In this document: positions 8,121 to 16,458 of the stretch, piece after piece
Position numbering within the stretch: position 1 is the first letter of the stretch
Layout of the letters: the number at the start of each line of letters is the position of its first letter
Assembly (NCBI GenBank): GCA_964368305.1
Contig: CAYJAB010000003.1
Location: 1 to 64,000, forward strand
Source of the DNA: CAYJAB01 sp964368305
GTDB lineage: Bacteria; Bacillota_I; Bacilli_A; Erysipelotrichales; Erysipelotrichaceae
DNA length: 64,000 bases
Direction of reading: 5' to 3'
Made by a program: the position numbers and the translations under genes
Notes under the pieces: model-generated
Database searches by the model: none
What the model saw: the letters and a program-made list of their open reading frames with translations, nothing else
Told to the model about the DNA's origin: nothing

Positions 8121-9713
8121 AAATGCATCTGGTAAATCATTTTCAAGTAATATCGTATCTTCTAAAGTTGCTGTTTGATAAACAAAATCAAACGCATCCT
8201 TTACTGTTTTAACAACACGTACATTATCCATATTAAACCCTGTTGAAAGTAATCCCTCATAAATTGGCTTTGTTTGTTTTTCACCAACAAGTACAACATA
8301 ATCAGTCTTATGTTTCATATTCGCACCAAAATCAAAGTTATCACTGTATTGACGCTCTGCAAGGTCAATCATTCCAGGAGTTACAATAAAACGTTTATTA
8401 GGCATCATATTTAACACTTCTAAAGACATTGCACTTCCCACAGGATTTGAATTAAAGGCATTGTCAATAAATGTATATCCATTAATTTTTTTAACTTCTA
8501 AGCGATGCTCAACATAATTCACACGCTTCACTGCCGCAATTAATTCTTCCCAAGAAACATTTAATTCTCGTCCAAGTGCAATTGAAGCTAGAATATTTGC
8601 AATATTGTGTTTTCCTAAAAGTTTTGTAGTAAATTGATGTGTTGTATTTTCTGCAACTACATCAAATACACTCCCTTGTGGTGTATACGTAATATTATCC
8701 GCATAATAATCTACATCTTTTCGATCAATTGCATACCAAACAATTTTACATGTGTTTTTTACTTCATACTCACGGATATATTCATTGTCTTTATTTAAAA
8801 TCCCTACTCCATCTGCCGGTAGATTTTCAATCATCTTCATCTTTTCATTAATAATATTATCCAATGTTTTAAATGTATTTAAATGTTGAGGACCAATAGA
8901 GGTTACAACTCCATACTTTGGTTTCACAAATTTTGTTAAGTAGTCAATTTCTCCTACTTTATCTGCACCCATTTCACATAAGAATACTTCATGAATGGAT
9001 TTTAATTCGAATCGAATTGTTTTTGTGATTCCCATTGGCGTATTATAAGATGCCGGAGTCATTAAAGAATAAAATTTTTCTGACATAATTTCTTGCATAA
9101 TATTTTTACTTGAAGTTTTGCCAAAACTTCCTGTGATTCCAACTTTAATTAAAAAAGGCATTCCTGCAAGAATCTTTCTTGCCTTATTAATATAAAATTC
9201 TTTAACAAATGATTCAATAGGACTAGTAATAAATGCCATTATAAATACTAAAAACCAATTTACAAAATATCCAACAATGAAGTAAACTGAATACCACTTA
9301 TAAACATCTGTAATATAATAAATAAACGTCAATATTAAAATATTTAAAACAGCCATCACGACAATCTGTCTTTTTACACGACTTGTGTACACAAGCGGTT
9401 TAATATATACCTTCTTTTTTTCCTTTTTAAACATTAAATAAATATAAATTAATACAATTCCATATACAAGTACAATATACTCATTTGAAATAGGCAAAAA
9501 CACGATGATTATTAAAGGAAGTGCTTTTATTAAATACCAAACTACACCAACAGATAAATCACTTGTTTGTTGTTTAAGCCAGCCTTGGTATCTAAATACT
9601 TCGTATCTATTTTGTTGAAACATATGTAAACTATGCAGCATTGGTATTATCATAAACCCACCAAGCAATACAACCATCCATATCCCTCTTAAAACTTCAA
9701 ATAGTTCATCCAT
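8112..9713 (-). CDS. Membrane-anchored MurF-like Mur ligase
   Basis: A 533-residue protein. Residues 1-165 carry about five membrane helices (near 12-28, 57-75, 78-95, 116-134, 141-163) in place of the usual N-terminal UDP-binding domain. The Mur ligase central domain follows, with the P-loop GITGSFGKTS at 192-201, the EMGAD metal-binding region and the IGPQHLNTF segment. The C-terminal domain contains FIDNAFNSNPVGS and a VTPGMIDL stretch, typical of MurF. Catalytic motifs look intact, so it probably ligates a dipeptide-like substrate to a muropeptide precursor at the membrane. The alpha/beta hydrolase gene precedes it by 2 bases. Confidence 0.8.
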   Translation of the reverse strand: MDELFEVLRGIWMVVLLGGFMIIPMLHSLHMFQQNRYEVFRYQGWLKQQTSDLSVGVVWYLIKALPLIIIVFLPISNEYIVLVYGIVLIYIYLMFKKEKKKVYIKPLVYTSRVKRQIVVMAVLNILILTFIYYITDVYKWYSVYFIVGYFVNWFLVFIMAFITSPIESFVKEFYINKARKILAGMPFLIKVGITGSFGKTSSKNIMQEIMSEKFYSLMTPASYNTPMGITKTIRFELKSIHEVFLCEMGADKVGEIDYLTKFVKPKYGVVTSIGPQHLNTFKTLDNIINEKMKMIENLPADGVGILNKDNEYIREYEVKNTCKIVWYAIDRKDVDYYADNITYTPQGSVFDVVAENTTHQFTTKLLGKHNIANILASIALGRELNVSWEELIAAVKRVNYVEHRLEVKKINGYTFIDNAFNSNPVGSAMSLEVLNMMPNKRFIVTPGMIDLAERQYSDNFDFGANMKHKTDYVVLVGEKQTKPIYEGLLSTGFNMDNVRVVKTVKDAFDFVYQTATLEDTILLENDLPDAFNK

Positions 9714-9715
9714 AA

Positions 9716-10477
9716 TTATCCCTTTCTATCATTAGCGAAAAATGCATCTAAACAAGCCAAAAATCTTGGCATTTGATTAAAATACGCATAATGATTATCC
9801 CCTTTAAATACTGCAAGACCTGCATTTGGTATCATCTTTTCCATTTGTTGTCCCATCCATAGTGGTGTCGCTTCATCAAGCTCCCCCCAAACTAAGAATA
9901 CTTCACACTGAATCTTACTAAGTAGATTTGTTAAATCTTCATTCACAACCTGAACGAATGTCCCTCGCATGACACCACTTGTATTTTTATAATCTTCACT
10001 TCCCATATTCGCTTGAAGTTTTTCTTTTACTCCTTTTAAAAATGGAAGTTTGAATAGTTGTTTACTTGCCTTGTAACTGTAGACTTTTAAATAATAATCA
10101 AGTCCTCTTCTATCACGAATTCCTGCACCTCCTGTAAATACCATCTTATCTACAGGATAAAGACTTGCATAAATAATCGCAATACGCACTCCAAAAGAAT
10201 GCCCAATTAAAATCGGATTTTCTATATTCATTTCATCGACAAAGTTTTTTAAAACAGTCGCATAATCATAAATTGTATAAATGCGATCTGGCTGTCCACT
10301 TTGTCCAAATCCTGGTAAATCTAAATTATACACAACAAAATCGTTTTCGAAATGTACTGCAATCGGCTTCATCATTTCTGTATTTTGTCCCCATCCATGA
10401 AGTAAAATTATTGTTTTTCCTTTACTTCCTGTTTTTTCATAATGTAGATTAATATTTTGTATGTCAATAAACGGCAT
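9716..10477 (-). CDS. Alpha/beta-fold hydrolase
   Basis: A 253-residue soluble serine hydrolase. The oxyanion segment is LLHGWGQN, the nucleophile elbow GHSFG puts Ser at residue 94, Asp201 follows VWGEL and His229 lies in GDNHYAYF. The full triad is therefore visible. It shares an operon with the MurF-like ligase (2-base gap), which suggests a cell-envelope role, but the substrate is unknown. AAGGAG lies 8 bases upstream of the ATG. Confidence 0.85.
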   Translation of the reverse strand: MPFIDIQNINLHYEKTGSKGKTIILLHGWGQNTEMMKPIAVHFENDFVVYNLDLPGFGQSGQPDRIYTIYDYATVLKNFVDEMNIENPILIGHSFGVRIAIIYASLYPVDKMVFTGGAGIRDRRGLDYYLKVYSYKASKQLFKLPFLKGVKEKLQANMGSEDYKNTSGVMRGTFVQVVNEDLTNLLSKIQCEVFLVWGELDEATPLWMGQQMEKMIPNAGLAVFKGDNHYAYFNQMPRFLACLDAFFANDRKG

Positions 10478-10635
10478 AGAATTCTCCTTTTATAATACGC
10501 TTTTAGTACATTAGTATTATAATCAATTTTTAAAGCAAAGGCAAAAACAAAAGCACAAAAATGAAATTTTCTAAATTTAAAGCTAATTTCAATAAAAATG
10601 TTGTATGATATATATAAAGAAAAGGAGGCTATATA

Positions 10636-11064
10636 ATGAGTATTTGGATTTGGTTAACACTATTTATTATATTATTAATTGTTGAGGTAGTGACACCATC
10701 AACACTCGTTGCAATTTGGTTCGCATTTGGAAGTGCAGTTGCAATGCTATGTAATGTACTAAACTTAAGTGTATTTATGCAATTTACAGCATTCTTTCTT
10801 GTTTCACTTCTGTCCATGTTTTTCGTACGACCACTTGTAGCGGCATACTTAAAACCGACATCTGTTCCTACAAATTATGACCGCGTAATTGGAGAAACCG
10901 CAGTACTAATTAAACCAATCGAAAATGGAGAATGGGGAACTGTCAAAGTTTTATCGACATTATGGCACTGCACAAATGTCAACCAAGAAGAAATACCAGC
11001 AGGCACTATGATTAAAGTGGTTGCTGTTGAAGGATCTAAGTTAATCGTACAAAAGTACGTGTAA
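10636..11064 (+). CDS. NfeD-family membrane protein
   Basis: A short NfeD (142 residues). Two to three N-terminal membrane helices (residues 3-66) contain the family motif VEVVTPST. A C-terminal OB-fold domain of about 70 residues begins with RVIGETAVLIKPI. Short NfeD proteins partner SPFH proteins in membrane microdomains. The SPFH gene follows after 10 bases, confirming the pair. AGGAGG precedes the start. Confidence 0.9.
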   Translation: MSIWIWLTLFIILLIVEVVTPSTLVAIWFAFGSAVAMLCNVLNLSVFMQFTAFFLVSLLSMFFVRPLVAAYLKPTSVPTNYDRVIGETAVLIKPIENGEWGTVKVLSTLWHCTNVNQEEIPAGTMIKVVAVEGSKLIVQKYV

Positions 11065-11074
11065 GGGAGGACAT

Positions 11075-11983
11075 ATGGATCAAATTTTTTCAATTATTAT
11101 CAGTTTATTAATAGCAGCATTTATTATATCTGTTGCAGTTTATTCTATTAGAATTATCCCACAATCAAACGCGTATGTTGTGGAAAGACTTGGGACTTAT
11201 CATCGTACACTTCAAAGAGGATTACACATTGTAGTACCAATTATTGATCGAATCAGTAAAAAAGTAACATTAAAAGAAGTGGTAAAGGACTTTAATCCAC
11301 AACCTGTTATTACAAAAGACAATGTAACAATGCAAATTGATACAGTTGTCTATTTCCAAGTAACAGATCCAAAACTATATACATATGGAATCGATCGTCC
11401 AATAAGTGCATTAGAGAATTTAACTGCAACAACACTTAGAAATATTATTGGGGATTTAGAACTTGATGAGACATTAACATCACGTGATATTATTAACACT
11501 CGTATGAGAGCAATCTTAGATGAAGCAACTGACCCATGGGGTGTTAAAGTTAACCGTGTCGAAGTAAAAAACATCATTCCACCACGTGACATTCAAGATT
11601 CAATGGAAAAACAAATGCGTGCAGAACGTGAACGTCGTGAATCTATCTTACGTGCTGAAGGTGAAAAACGTGCAGCAGTTTTAACAGCTGAAGGTGAAAA
11701 AGAGGCAATGATTCTTCGCGCTGTTGCAAGAAAAGAAGCAATGATTGCAGAAGCTGAGGGTGAGGCAAAAGCAATTGAAGCAATTTACCAAGCACAAGCT
11801 AACGGTATTAAAATGATTAAGGATTCTTCACCAGATGAAGCTTACTTGAGAATTAAAGGAATTGAAGCATTTGAAAAACTAGCAAACGGTACTGCAACTA
11901 AATTAATTATTCCAAATGAAATGCAAAGTCTTGCTGGAATGTTAGGTGCATCTAAGGAAATTCTTTCAAATGATAAAAAATAA
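11075..11983 (+). CDS. SPFH/band 7 protein (QmcA/paraslipin type)
   Basis: A 302-residue membrane scaffold. One N-terminal helix (residues 5-28) is followed by the SPFH domain starting IPQSNAYVVERLGTYHRTL and containing DNVTMQIDTVVYF. A long coiled coil has repeated RAEGEKRAAVL/TAEGEKEA units, and a short C-terminal segment follows. Proteins of this type organise membrane domains or protease access. The NfeD partner lies immediately upstream, and a hairpin terminator overlaps the stop codon. Confidence 0.92.
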   Translation: MDQIFSIIISLLIAAFIISVAVYSIRIIPQSNAYVVERLGTYHRTLQRGLHIVVPIIDRISKKVTLKEVVKDFNPQPVITKDNVTMQIDTVVYFQVTDPKLYTYGIDRPISALENLTATTLRNIIGDLELDETLTSRDIINTRMRAILDEATDPWGVKVNRVEVKNIIPPRDIQDSMEKQMRAERERRESILRAEGEKRAAVLTAEGEKEAMILRAVARKEAMIAEAEGEAKAIEAIYQAQANGIKMIKDSSPDEAYLRIKGIEAFEKLANGTATKLIIPNEMQSLAGMLGASKEILSNDKK

Positions 11984-12002
11984 CTCGTAAGAGTTATTTT
12001 TA
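11975..12002 (+). terminator. Terminator of nfeD-SPFH
   Basis: AAAATAACTC-GTAA-GAGTTATTTTT hairpin overlapping the SPFH stop codon. The next gene begins 14 bases later with its own ribosome-binding site, so it must use read-through or an unseen promoter. Confidence 0.7.
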
Positions 12003-12016
12003 CTAAAGGAGAACAC

Positions 12017-12610
12017 ATGAAAACAATTATTACTATAAGTAGAGAATTCTCAAGTGGTGGACGAGAAATTGGTAAACGTTTGGCAGAAGAATTGAAATTT
12101 GATTATTACGATAAAAAGATTATTGACGCTGTTGCGAAGGATTGTGGCCTAGACCCAACTTATGTTGCAAACTGCAGCGAGCTACCTCTTTCTAATGGAT
12201 TTAATTATGTATTTGGAAGATCATTTGGTTCTTATGTTGAATCTCCATCAGATAACATCCAAAAAGCACAAGCCAAAGTAATTAAAAAAGCTGCTGAAAA
12301 AAACTGTGTCATCATTGGACGCTGCGCTGATTTTATCTTATATGATCAAAACCCATTTAAAGTTTTTATTTATTCATCTAATATGCAAACAAAAATAGAT
12401 AGATGCAAAGACAAAAATATAAATGATTCTGATAAAGATATTGAAAAAGAAATCAATCGTATCAACAAACAAAGAAAGAAATATTATGAATATTATACAG
12501 GCCAAAATTGGAAAGATATAGAAAATTATAATTTATGTATAGACACATCTAAAATTAGTATTAAAGATGCGGTTCAACTAATTAAACAAGCAATCAATCA
12601 TAACATATAA
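12017..12610 (+). CDS. Cytidylate kinase-like P-loop protein
   Basis: A 197-residue protein of the cytidylate-kinase-like family. It begins with the P-loop variant TISREFSSGGREIGKRLAEE, typical of this group. Next come YYDKKIIDAVAK and the strand IIGRCADFIL, which carries the nucleotide-binding Arg. A basic C-terminal half (INRINKQRKKYYEYYTGQNW) acts like the lid. True CMP kinases are encoded by cmk; the substrate of this group is not established. It lies downstream of the SPFH gene. Confidence 0.8.
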   Translation: MKTIITISREFSSGGREIGKRLAEELKFDYYDKKIIDAVAKDCGLDPTYVANCSELPLSNGFNYVFGRSFGSYVESPSDNIQKAQAKVIKKAAEKNCVIIGRCADFILYDQNPFKVFIYSSNMQTKIDRCKDKNINDSDKDIEKEINRINKQRKKYYEYYTGQNWKDIENYNLCIDTSKISIKDAVQLIKQAINHNI

Positions 12611-12626
12611 ACAATATTCTTTTATA

Positions 12627-12662
12627 CAAAAAAGCAGACAGTTAACTGTCCGCTTTTTTTAT
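12627..12662. terminator. Bidirectional terminator between convergent genes
   Basis: AAAAAAGC(A/G)GACAGT-TAACTGTC-CGC-TTTTTTT forms a strong hairpin with A and T runs on both sides. It ends the cytidylate-kinase-like gene on the plus strand and the P-type ATPase on the minus strand. Confidence 0.9.
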
Positions 12663-14494
12663 TTATGATGAATTGCTCTCATAGAGTTAAGTATCGCCAA
12701 AACTGCTACTCCAACATCCGCAAAGATTGCCTCCCAAAGAGAAGAATGTCCTCCAGTTGCAAGAAATAAAACAGCAAACTTTACAATAAACGCTAAAGCA
12801 ATATTTTGTTTTACAATACGCATTGTCTTTTTAGCAATCTCAATTGCAGTCACAATTTTTTCAGGAGAGTCATTCATAATGACAATATCAGCAGCCTCAA
12901 TTGCTGCATGAGAGCCCATACCACCCATTGCAATCCCTACATCTGCGCGCGCAAGTACAGGTGCATCATTTATTCCATCTCCTACATATACAAGTGTTTT
13001 CTTATCACTTACTTTTGGCAATTCTTGCTCTACAATTCTAACTTTATCCTCAGGTAAAAGTTTAGAATATACTGTATCAATATTTAAATTTTTAGCAATC
13101 GCCAATGCAGAACTTTCTTTATCCCCTGTAAGCATCATTGTTTTTGCGATTTGAAGTGATTTAAGAGTATTCACCGCCTGTTTTGAATCATCTTTTATTT
13201 GATCCGCTACTACGATATACCCCATGTATTGTCCATCTAACACAACATAAACAACACTTCCTACAATTTCTGTTTTTTCATAATCTATGTCCAAACTATT
13301 CATTAATCTTTCATTTCCAACATAAATTAATTTATTTTCATACTCGACTTTAAGCCCATGTCCTGCAAGTTCTTCAACCATTGAAACTTTACTTTGATCT
13401 ATTTGAATATCTGCAGCATTAGTAATTGATACAGCAATCGGATGTGTAGATTGACTCTCCGCAGTTGCTGCAATGTTCAACAATTCACTTTCACTAATCC
13501 TATTCGCAGATATATCTACAATAGAGAAAATCCCTTTTGTAAGTGTTCCTGTTTTATCAAATACCACAACTTCCGCTTTTGATAATGCCTCTAGATAATT
13601 ACTGCCTTTCACTAAAATACCATTGCGTGCAGCTCCACCGATTCCACCAAAGAATCCTAGCGGAATAGAAATGACAAGTGCACAAGGACATGAAATAACT
13701 AAAAATGATAAAGCACGGTACACCCACATTTCAAATGACCCCATTTGAAATAACGGTGGAAGAATCGCAAGTAAAGCAGCAAGCACTACTACAATCGGTG
13801 TATAATAATGAGCGAATTTAGTAATAAACTTCTCTGATTTTGATTTTTTTGAACTTGCGTTTTCAACAAGATCTAATATTTTCGCAACTGTAGAATCTGA
13901 GTATATTTTTGTTACTTTGACTGTTAAAACACCGTTTATACTAATACATCCAGATAAGACTTCATCATTAATAAATACATCTTGCGGTAGTGATTCACCC
14001 GTTAGCGCTTTTGTATCAACAGCGCCTACTCCATCAATTAAAATACCATCCAGTGGGATTTTTTCACCAGGTTTAACTACAATAATATCATCAATATTTA
14101 CATCATATGGATCTTTTGTTACTAAACTGCCATCTTCTAAAACATTCGCAAATTCAGGTTGAATTTCCATAAGTTCTTTAATTGAGCTTCTTGATTTACC
14201 AACAGCATACCCCTGAAACGCTTCTCCAATTTGATAAAATAGCATAACGACAAAAGCCTCTAAGCTTTCACCAATCAAAAAAGCCCCTACAGTTGCAATA
14301 CTCATCAAAAAGTTCTCATCCAACATATTCCCTTTTATAATATTTTGAATTGCTTTAAATACAACATCACCACCAATTACAAAATAACCAAGTACAATAA
14401 ACACTAAAGAAATATCTGGTGAGTTAACAAACAACCCAATTGCTACTAGAAGTGTACCTATTATTATTTTATAAATAATTTTATTCAACTTCAT
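12659..14494 (-). CDS. Zn2+/Cd2+/Pb2+-exporting P1B-type ATPase (CadA/ZntA-like)
   Basis: A 611-residue heavy-metal export pump. It has TGES at 165-168 in the actuator domain, the CPC metal-binding motif at 269-271 and DKTGT at 313-317 (phosphorylated Asp313). An HP motif lies in STHPIA and the hinge in VGDGINDAP. The last membrane helix carries FADVGVAVLAILNS, whose Asp is typical of Zn/Cd/Pb pumps rather than Cu pumps. The usual N-terminal HMA domain is absent and is encoded by the gene immediately upstream. It is the last gene of the repressor-HMA-ATPase operon. Confidence 0.93.
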   Translation of the reverse strand: MKLNKIIYKIIIGTLLVAIGLFVNSPDISLVFIVLGYFVIGGDVVFKAIQNIIKGNMLDENFLMSIATVGAFLIGESLEAFVVMLFYQIGEAFQGYAVGKSRSSIKELMEIQPEFANVLEDGSLVTKDPYDVNIDDIIVVKPGEKIPLDGILIDGVGAVDTKALTGESLPQDVFINDEVLSGCISINGVLTVKVTKIYSDSTVAKILDLVENASSKKSKSEKFITKFAHYYTPIVVVLAALLAILPPLFQMGSFEMWVYRALSFLVISCPCALVISIPLGFFGGIGGAARNGILVKGSNYLEALSKAEVVVFDKTGTLTKGIFSIVDISANRISESELLNIAATAESQSTHPIAVSITNAADIQIDQSKVSMVEELAGHGLKVEYENKLIYVGNERLMNSLDIDYEKTEIVGSVVYVVLDGQYMGYIVVADQIKDDSKQAVNTLKSLQIAKTMMLTGDKESSALAIAKNLNIDTVYSKLLPEDKVRIVEQELPKVSDKKTLVYVGDGINDAPVLARADVGIAMGGMGSHAAIEAADIVIMNDSPEKIVTAIEIAKKTMRIVKQNIALAFIVKFAVLFLATGGHSSLWEAIFADVGVAVLAILNSMRAIHHK

Positions 14495-14498
14495 AGTA

Positions 14499-14717
14499 TT
14501 ACAATCCCTTAATTACGATATTATTATCCGTTTTCTTTACTGCATTTTTTATAGAATCCACAATAGTCAGACTCATTTCGTCTACTTCAAAAGTAAGTTT
14601 TTCTGTCATAAAATTAACACTAACGGCACTTAATCCATCTATTTTTGAAATTTCTCTTTCTATTTTTGCTGCACAATTTGCGCAATCTAAACCACTTAAC
14701 TTAACAATTTTCTTCAT
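14499..14717 (-). CDS. Stand-alone heavy-metal-associated (HMA) domain protein
   Basis: A 72-residue ferredoxin-like HMA domain. It has the metal-binding motif GLDCANCAAKIE (Cys-x-x-Cys) and the pattern VSVNFMTEKLTFEV of the second strand. The Asp before the first Cys (DCANC) is typical of Zn/Cd-binding HMA domains. It ends 4 bases before the ATPase start, so it probably works as the pump's detached metal-binding domain or metallochaperone. Confidence 0.9.
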   Translation of the reverse strand: MKKIVKLSGLDCANCAAKIEREISKIDGLSAVSVNFMTEKLTFEVDEMSLTIVDSIKNAVKKTDNNIVIKGL

Positions 14718-14727
14718 ATTATCTCCT

Positions 14728-15096
14728 TTACTTATGTGAAATATGTTCTATACCTTGATCTAAAATCATTTTGATATGATGATCATCTAAACTGTAATAA
14801 ATAGATTTTCCTTCTCTTCTATACTTTACAAGTCGATGTGCTTTTAGCATCCTTAATTGATGTGATATTGCAGATTGAGTCATATTTAATGTATTTGCAA
14901 TATCACATACACACATTTCATAATTTGAAAGCAAATGCATTATTTTAATACGACTTTGATCACCAAAAATCTTGAAAAATTCCGCAGTTTTATCAAGCAC
15001 CTCTTCATTTGGTAATGAATCTACTAGCTTTTTTCTTTGCTCATCACCTAAATGTAACTCTACATTTTCACACACAGCTTGTTCATTTAGTTCCAT
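14728..15096 (-). CDS. ArsR/SmtB-family metal-responsive repressor (CadC-like)
   Basis: A 122-residue winged-helix repressor. The recognition region runs EMCVCDIANTLNMTQSAISH then QLRML. MCVCD supplies the alpha3 Cys pair and a further Cys lies near the N-terminus (AVCENVE). The C-terminal helix has the alpha5 zinc pattern D-x-H-x10-H-x2-H (DDHHIKM to EHISH). Both CadC-like sites therefore appear present. The ATG at 15096 follows AGGAGA by about 5 bases; a GTG further upstream would overlap the operator. It is first in the efflux operon and probably represses it until Zn or Cd binds. Confidence 0.92.
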   Translation of the reverse strand: MELNEQAVCENVELHLGDEQRKKLVDSLPNEEVLDKTAEFFKIFGDQSRIKIMHLLSNYEMCVCDIANTLNMTQSAISHQLRMLKAHRLVKYRREGKSIYYSLDDHHIKMILDQGIEHISHK

Positions 15097-15107
15097 CTTA
15101 TCTCCTA

Positions 15108-15131
15108 ACACATGAACACTTGTTCATATGT
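15108..15131 (-). promoter_or_regulatory. CadC/SmtB-type operator
   Basis: Near-perfect inverted repeat with arms ACACATGAACA (15108-15118) and TGTTCATATGT (15121-15131) separated by 2 bases. It matches the ATATGAACA-TGTTCATAT style of ArsR/SmtB operators. It lies between the -10 box and the start codon of the repressor gene, so binding would block the promoter. Confidence 0.88.
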
Positions 15132-15133
15132 TA

Positions 15134-15161
15134 ATTATATACAATTTATTCTATTTGTCAA
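15134..15161 (-). promoter_or_regulatory. Promoter of the Zn/Cd efflux operon
   Basis: Minus strand: perfect -35 TTGACA (15156-15161), 16-base spacer, perfect -10 TATAAT (15134-15139). The metal-repressor operator starts 2 bases downstream of the -10. Confidence 0.88.
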
Positions 15162-15163
15162 AT

Positions 15164-15187
15164 AAAAAAACATCTTTCGATGTTTTT
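15164..15187 (-). terminator. Terminator of the sortase transcript
   Basis: Minus-strand hairpin AAAACATC-GAAA-GATGTTTT followed by T7, overlapping the sortase stop codon region and directly before the -35 of the efflux promoter. Confidence 0.8.
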
Positions 15188-15986
15188 AATTTGGCAGTTC
15201 TGGATTTGGGTTTATTTCAAATTCAATTGTATCTTTTACTTCATCTTTATCAACTAATTTACCCATTACAACAAGTCTATGATCACCCGTATCATCAGCA
15301 TCATAGCGATATGCACAAGTTGATAATGTTAAAATATGATCTTCCTGTGTAATCTCTTCTTCAAAAATATATTGGTTTTTACTTACAAGTTGACTATAGA
15401 AATCAGGCCAATCTTCATCATTTGGTGTTGGATTAATATAATAATAATCAACATCTGTAAAGAATACTGCAAAAATCTCAAATACCATTTCCTCTTCTTC
15501 ATTTGTAATATAAATATTCGGATTTTCTTCTAAGAACTCTGGTTCTAAATAATTAAATAGTGCAGAGAACTTCTCACCATCTGGATCTTCATTGTATTTA
15601 GAGTGTCCATAAATTACAGTATTTGGCATTAAATCATCTGATGAATTTAATTCACTAAAATAATCCGCAAAATAACAACCCCAGCGATCATCCTCTTTAT
15701 TTTCATTACGTCTTAAATAAAAATCATTGTCAACCGTTTGTACAATTTCGTTGTTTATATGTGTATTTGGGATTTCAATCCATGCCACAGAATCACTATT
15801 ATTACTCTTTGCCGCCATCAAACTATCATATTTTTCTGGCTTAACATCTTCTACAACCGTTGTATTCTCATTTTCAATATCCTCACCTTTTTCTGTTTGT
15901 GGTGAAGAAGAGCTAATCATTAATGCAACGATTAACAGTGAAGAAATGATTATTATTAATATAATCAATATTTTATTCTTATTCAT
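15186..15986 (-). CDS. Class B sortase
   Basis: A 266-residue transpeptidase that attaches secreted proteins to the cell wall. It has one N-terminal membrane helix (residues 6-25), an acidic linker, and the sortase barrel. The catalytic residues are His128 (YGHSKY), Cys224 (TLSTC) and Arg237 (DHRLVV), and the long insert before TLSTC fits class B. No protein with a sorting signal is encoded in the window, so its substrate must lie elsewhere. It is preceded by the nucleotidyltransferase gene after 2 bases. Confidence 0.9.
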   Translation of the reverse strand: MNKNKILIILIIIISSLLIVALMISSSSPQTEKGEDIENENTTVVEDVKPEKYDSLMAAKSNNSDSVAWIEIPNTHINNEIVQTVDNDFYLRRNENKEDDRWGCYFADYFSELNSSDDLMPNTVIYGHSKYNEDPDGEKFSALFNYLEPEFLEENPNIYITNEEEEMVFEIFAVFFTDVDYYYINPTPNDEDWPDFYSQLVSKNQYIFEEEITQEDHILTLSTCAYRYDADDTGDHRLVVMGKLVDKDEVKDTIEFEINPNPELPN

Positions 15987-15987
15987 T

Positions 15988-16458
15988 CTATTCTCCTTGA
16001 TTTTTTAAATAGCATTCTATCTTTTTCTTTTTATCAAGTCTATTCATTTTACCATACAAAATAGCCCAATCTTGTAATCCACAATAATAAACAGTTGTAT
16101 CCTTTACTATTTTCTTCAATTCAATTTTACTTTCATCGAAGTCGTAACAATACAGTTCCTGTCCATTTTTAATTTTAAATCCACCTATTATATCAACATA
16201 TACTGAATTAATATAATATGTTTGAAAAAAATCACTTACAAAAATTTCACTTTGTTTTTCTTGTTGGTTTAACCGATAATCAGATAAAAGTTTTGACGCT
16301 TTTTCAATATCTTTTATATCCACACAGAGATCTATATCTTGTGGAGCGTCTATTATAGCATACTCTTTTAATAAAATCGAGCCACCTGCTCCCCAACATA
16401 TTTTATGTTGGTTAAACAATTTCGCAATAAAATACAATACTGCATTTATTTCGTCCAT
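15988..16458 (-). CDS. Nucleotidyltransferase-fold protein
   Basis: A 156-residue protein with the minimal nucleotidyltransferase signature: WGAGGSILLKEY followed by PQDIDLCVD. The GGS loop and the first two Asp of a DxD motif are both there. It resembles small AbiEii- or aminoglycoside-adenylyltransferase-like proteins that modify or recognise nucleotides, but no partner kinase or toxin-antitoxin neighbour is present. Its start overlaps the end of the M20 gene by 13 bases. Function not known. Confidence 0.6.
   Translation of the reverse strand: MDEINAVLYFIAKLFNQHKICWGAGGSILLKEYAIIDAPQDIDLCVDIKDIEKASKLLSDYRLNQQEKQSEIFVSDFFQTYYINSVYVDIIGGFKIKNGQELYCYDFDESKIELKKIVKDTTVYYCGLQDWAILYGKMNRLDKKKKIECYLKNQGE

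Noticed and set aside
10629..10817. Minus-strand frame opposite NfeD
   Set aside because: Lies opposite a well-supported NfeD gene with no domain or ribosome-binding site.
15186..16458. Sortase plus nucleotidyltransferase as a defence or toxin-antitoxin module
   Set aside because: No toxin partner or sorting-signal substrate nearby; the two genes are simply adjacent in one transcript.
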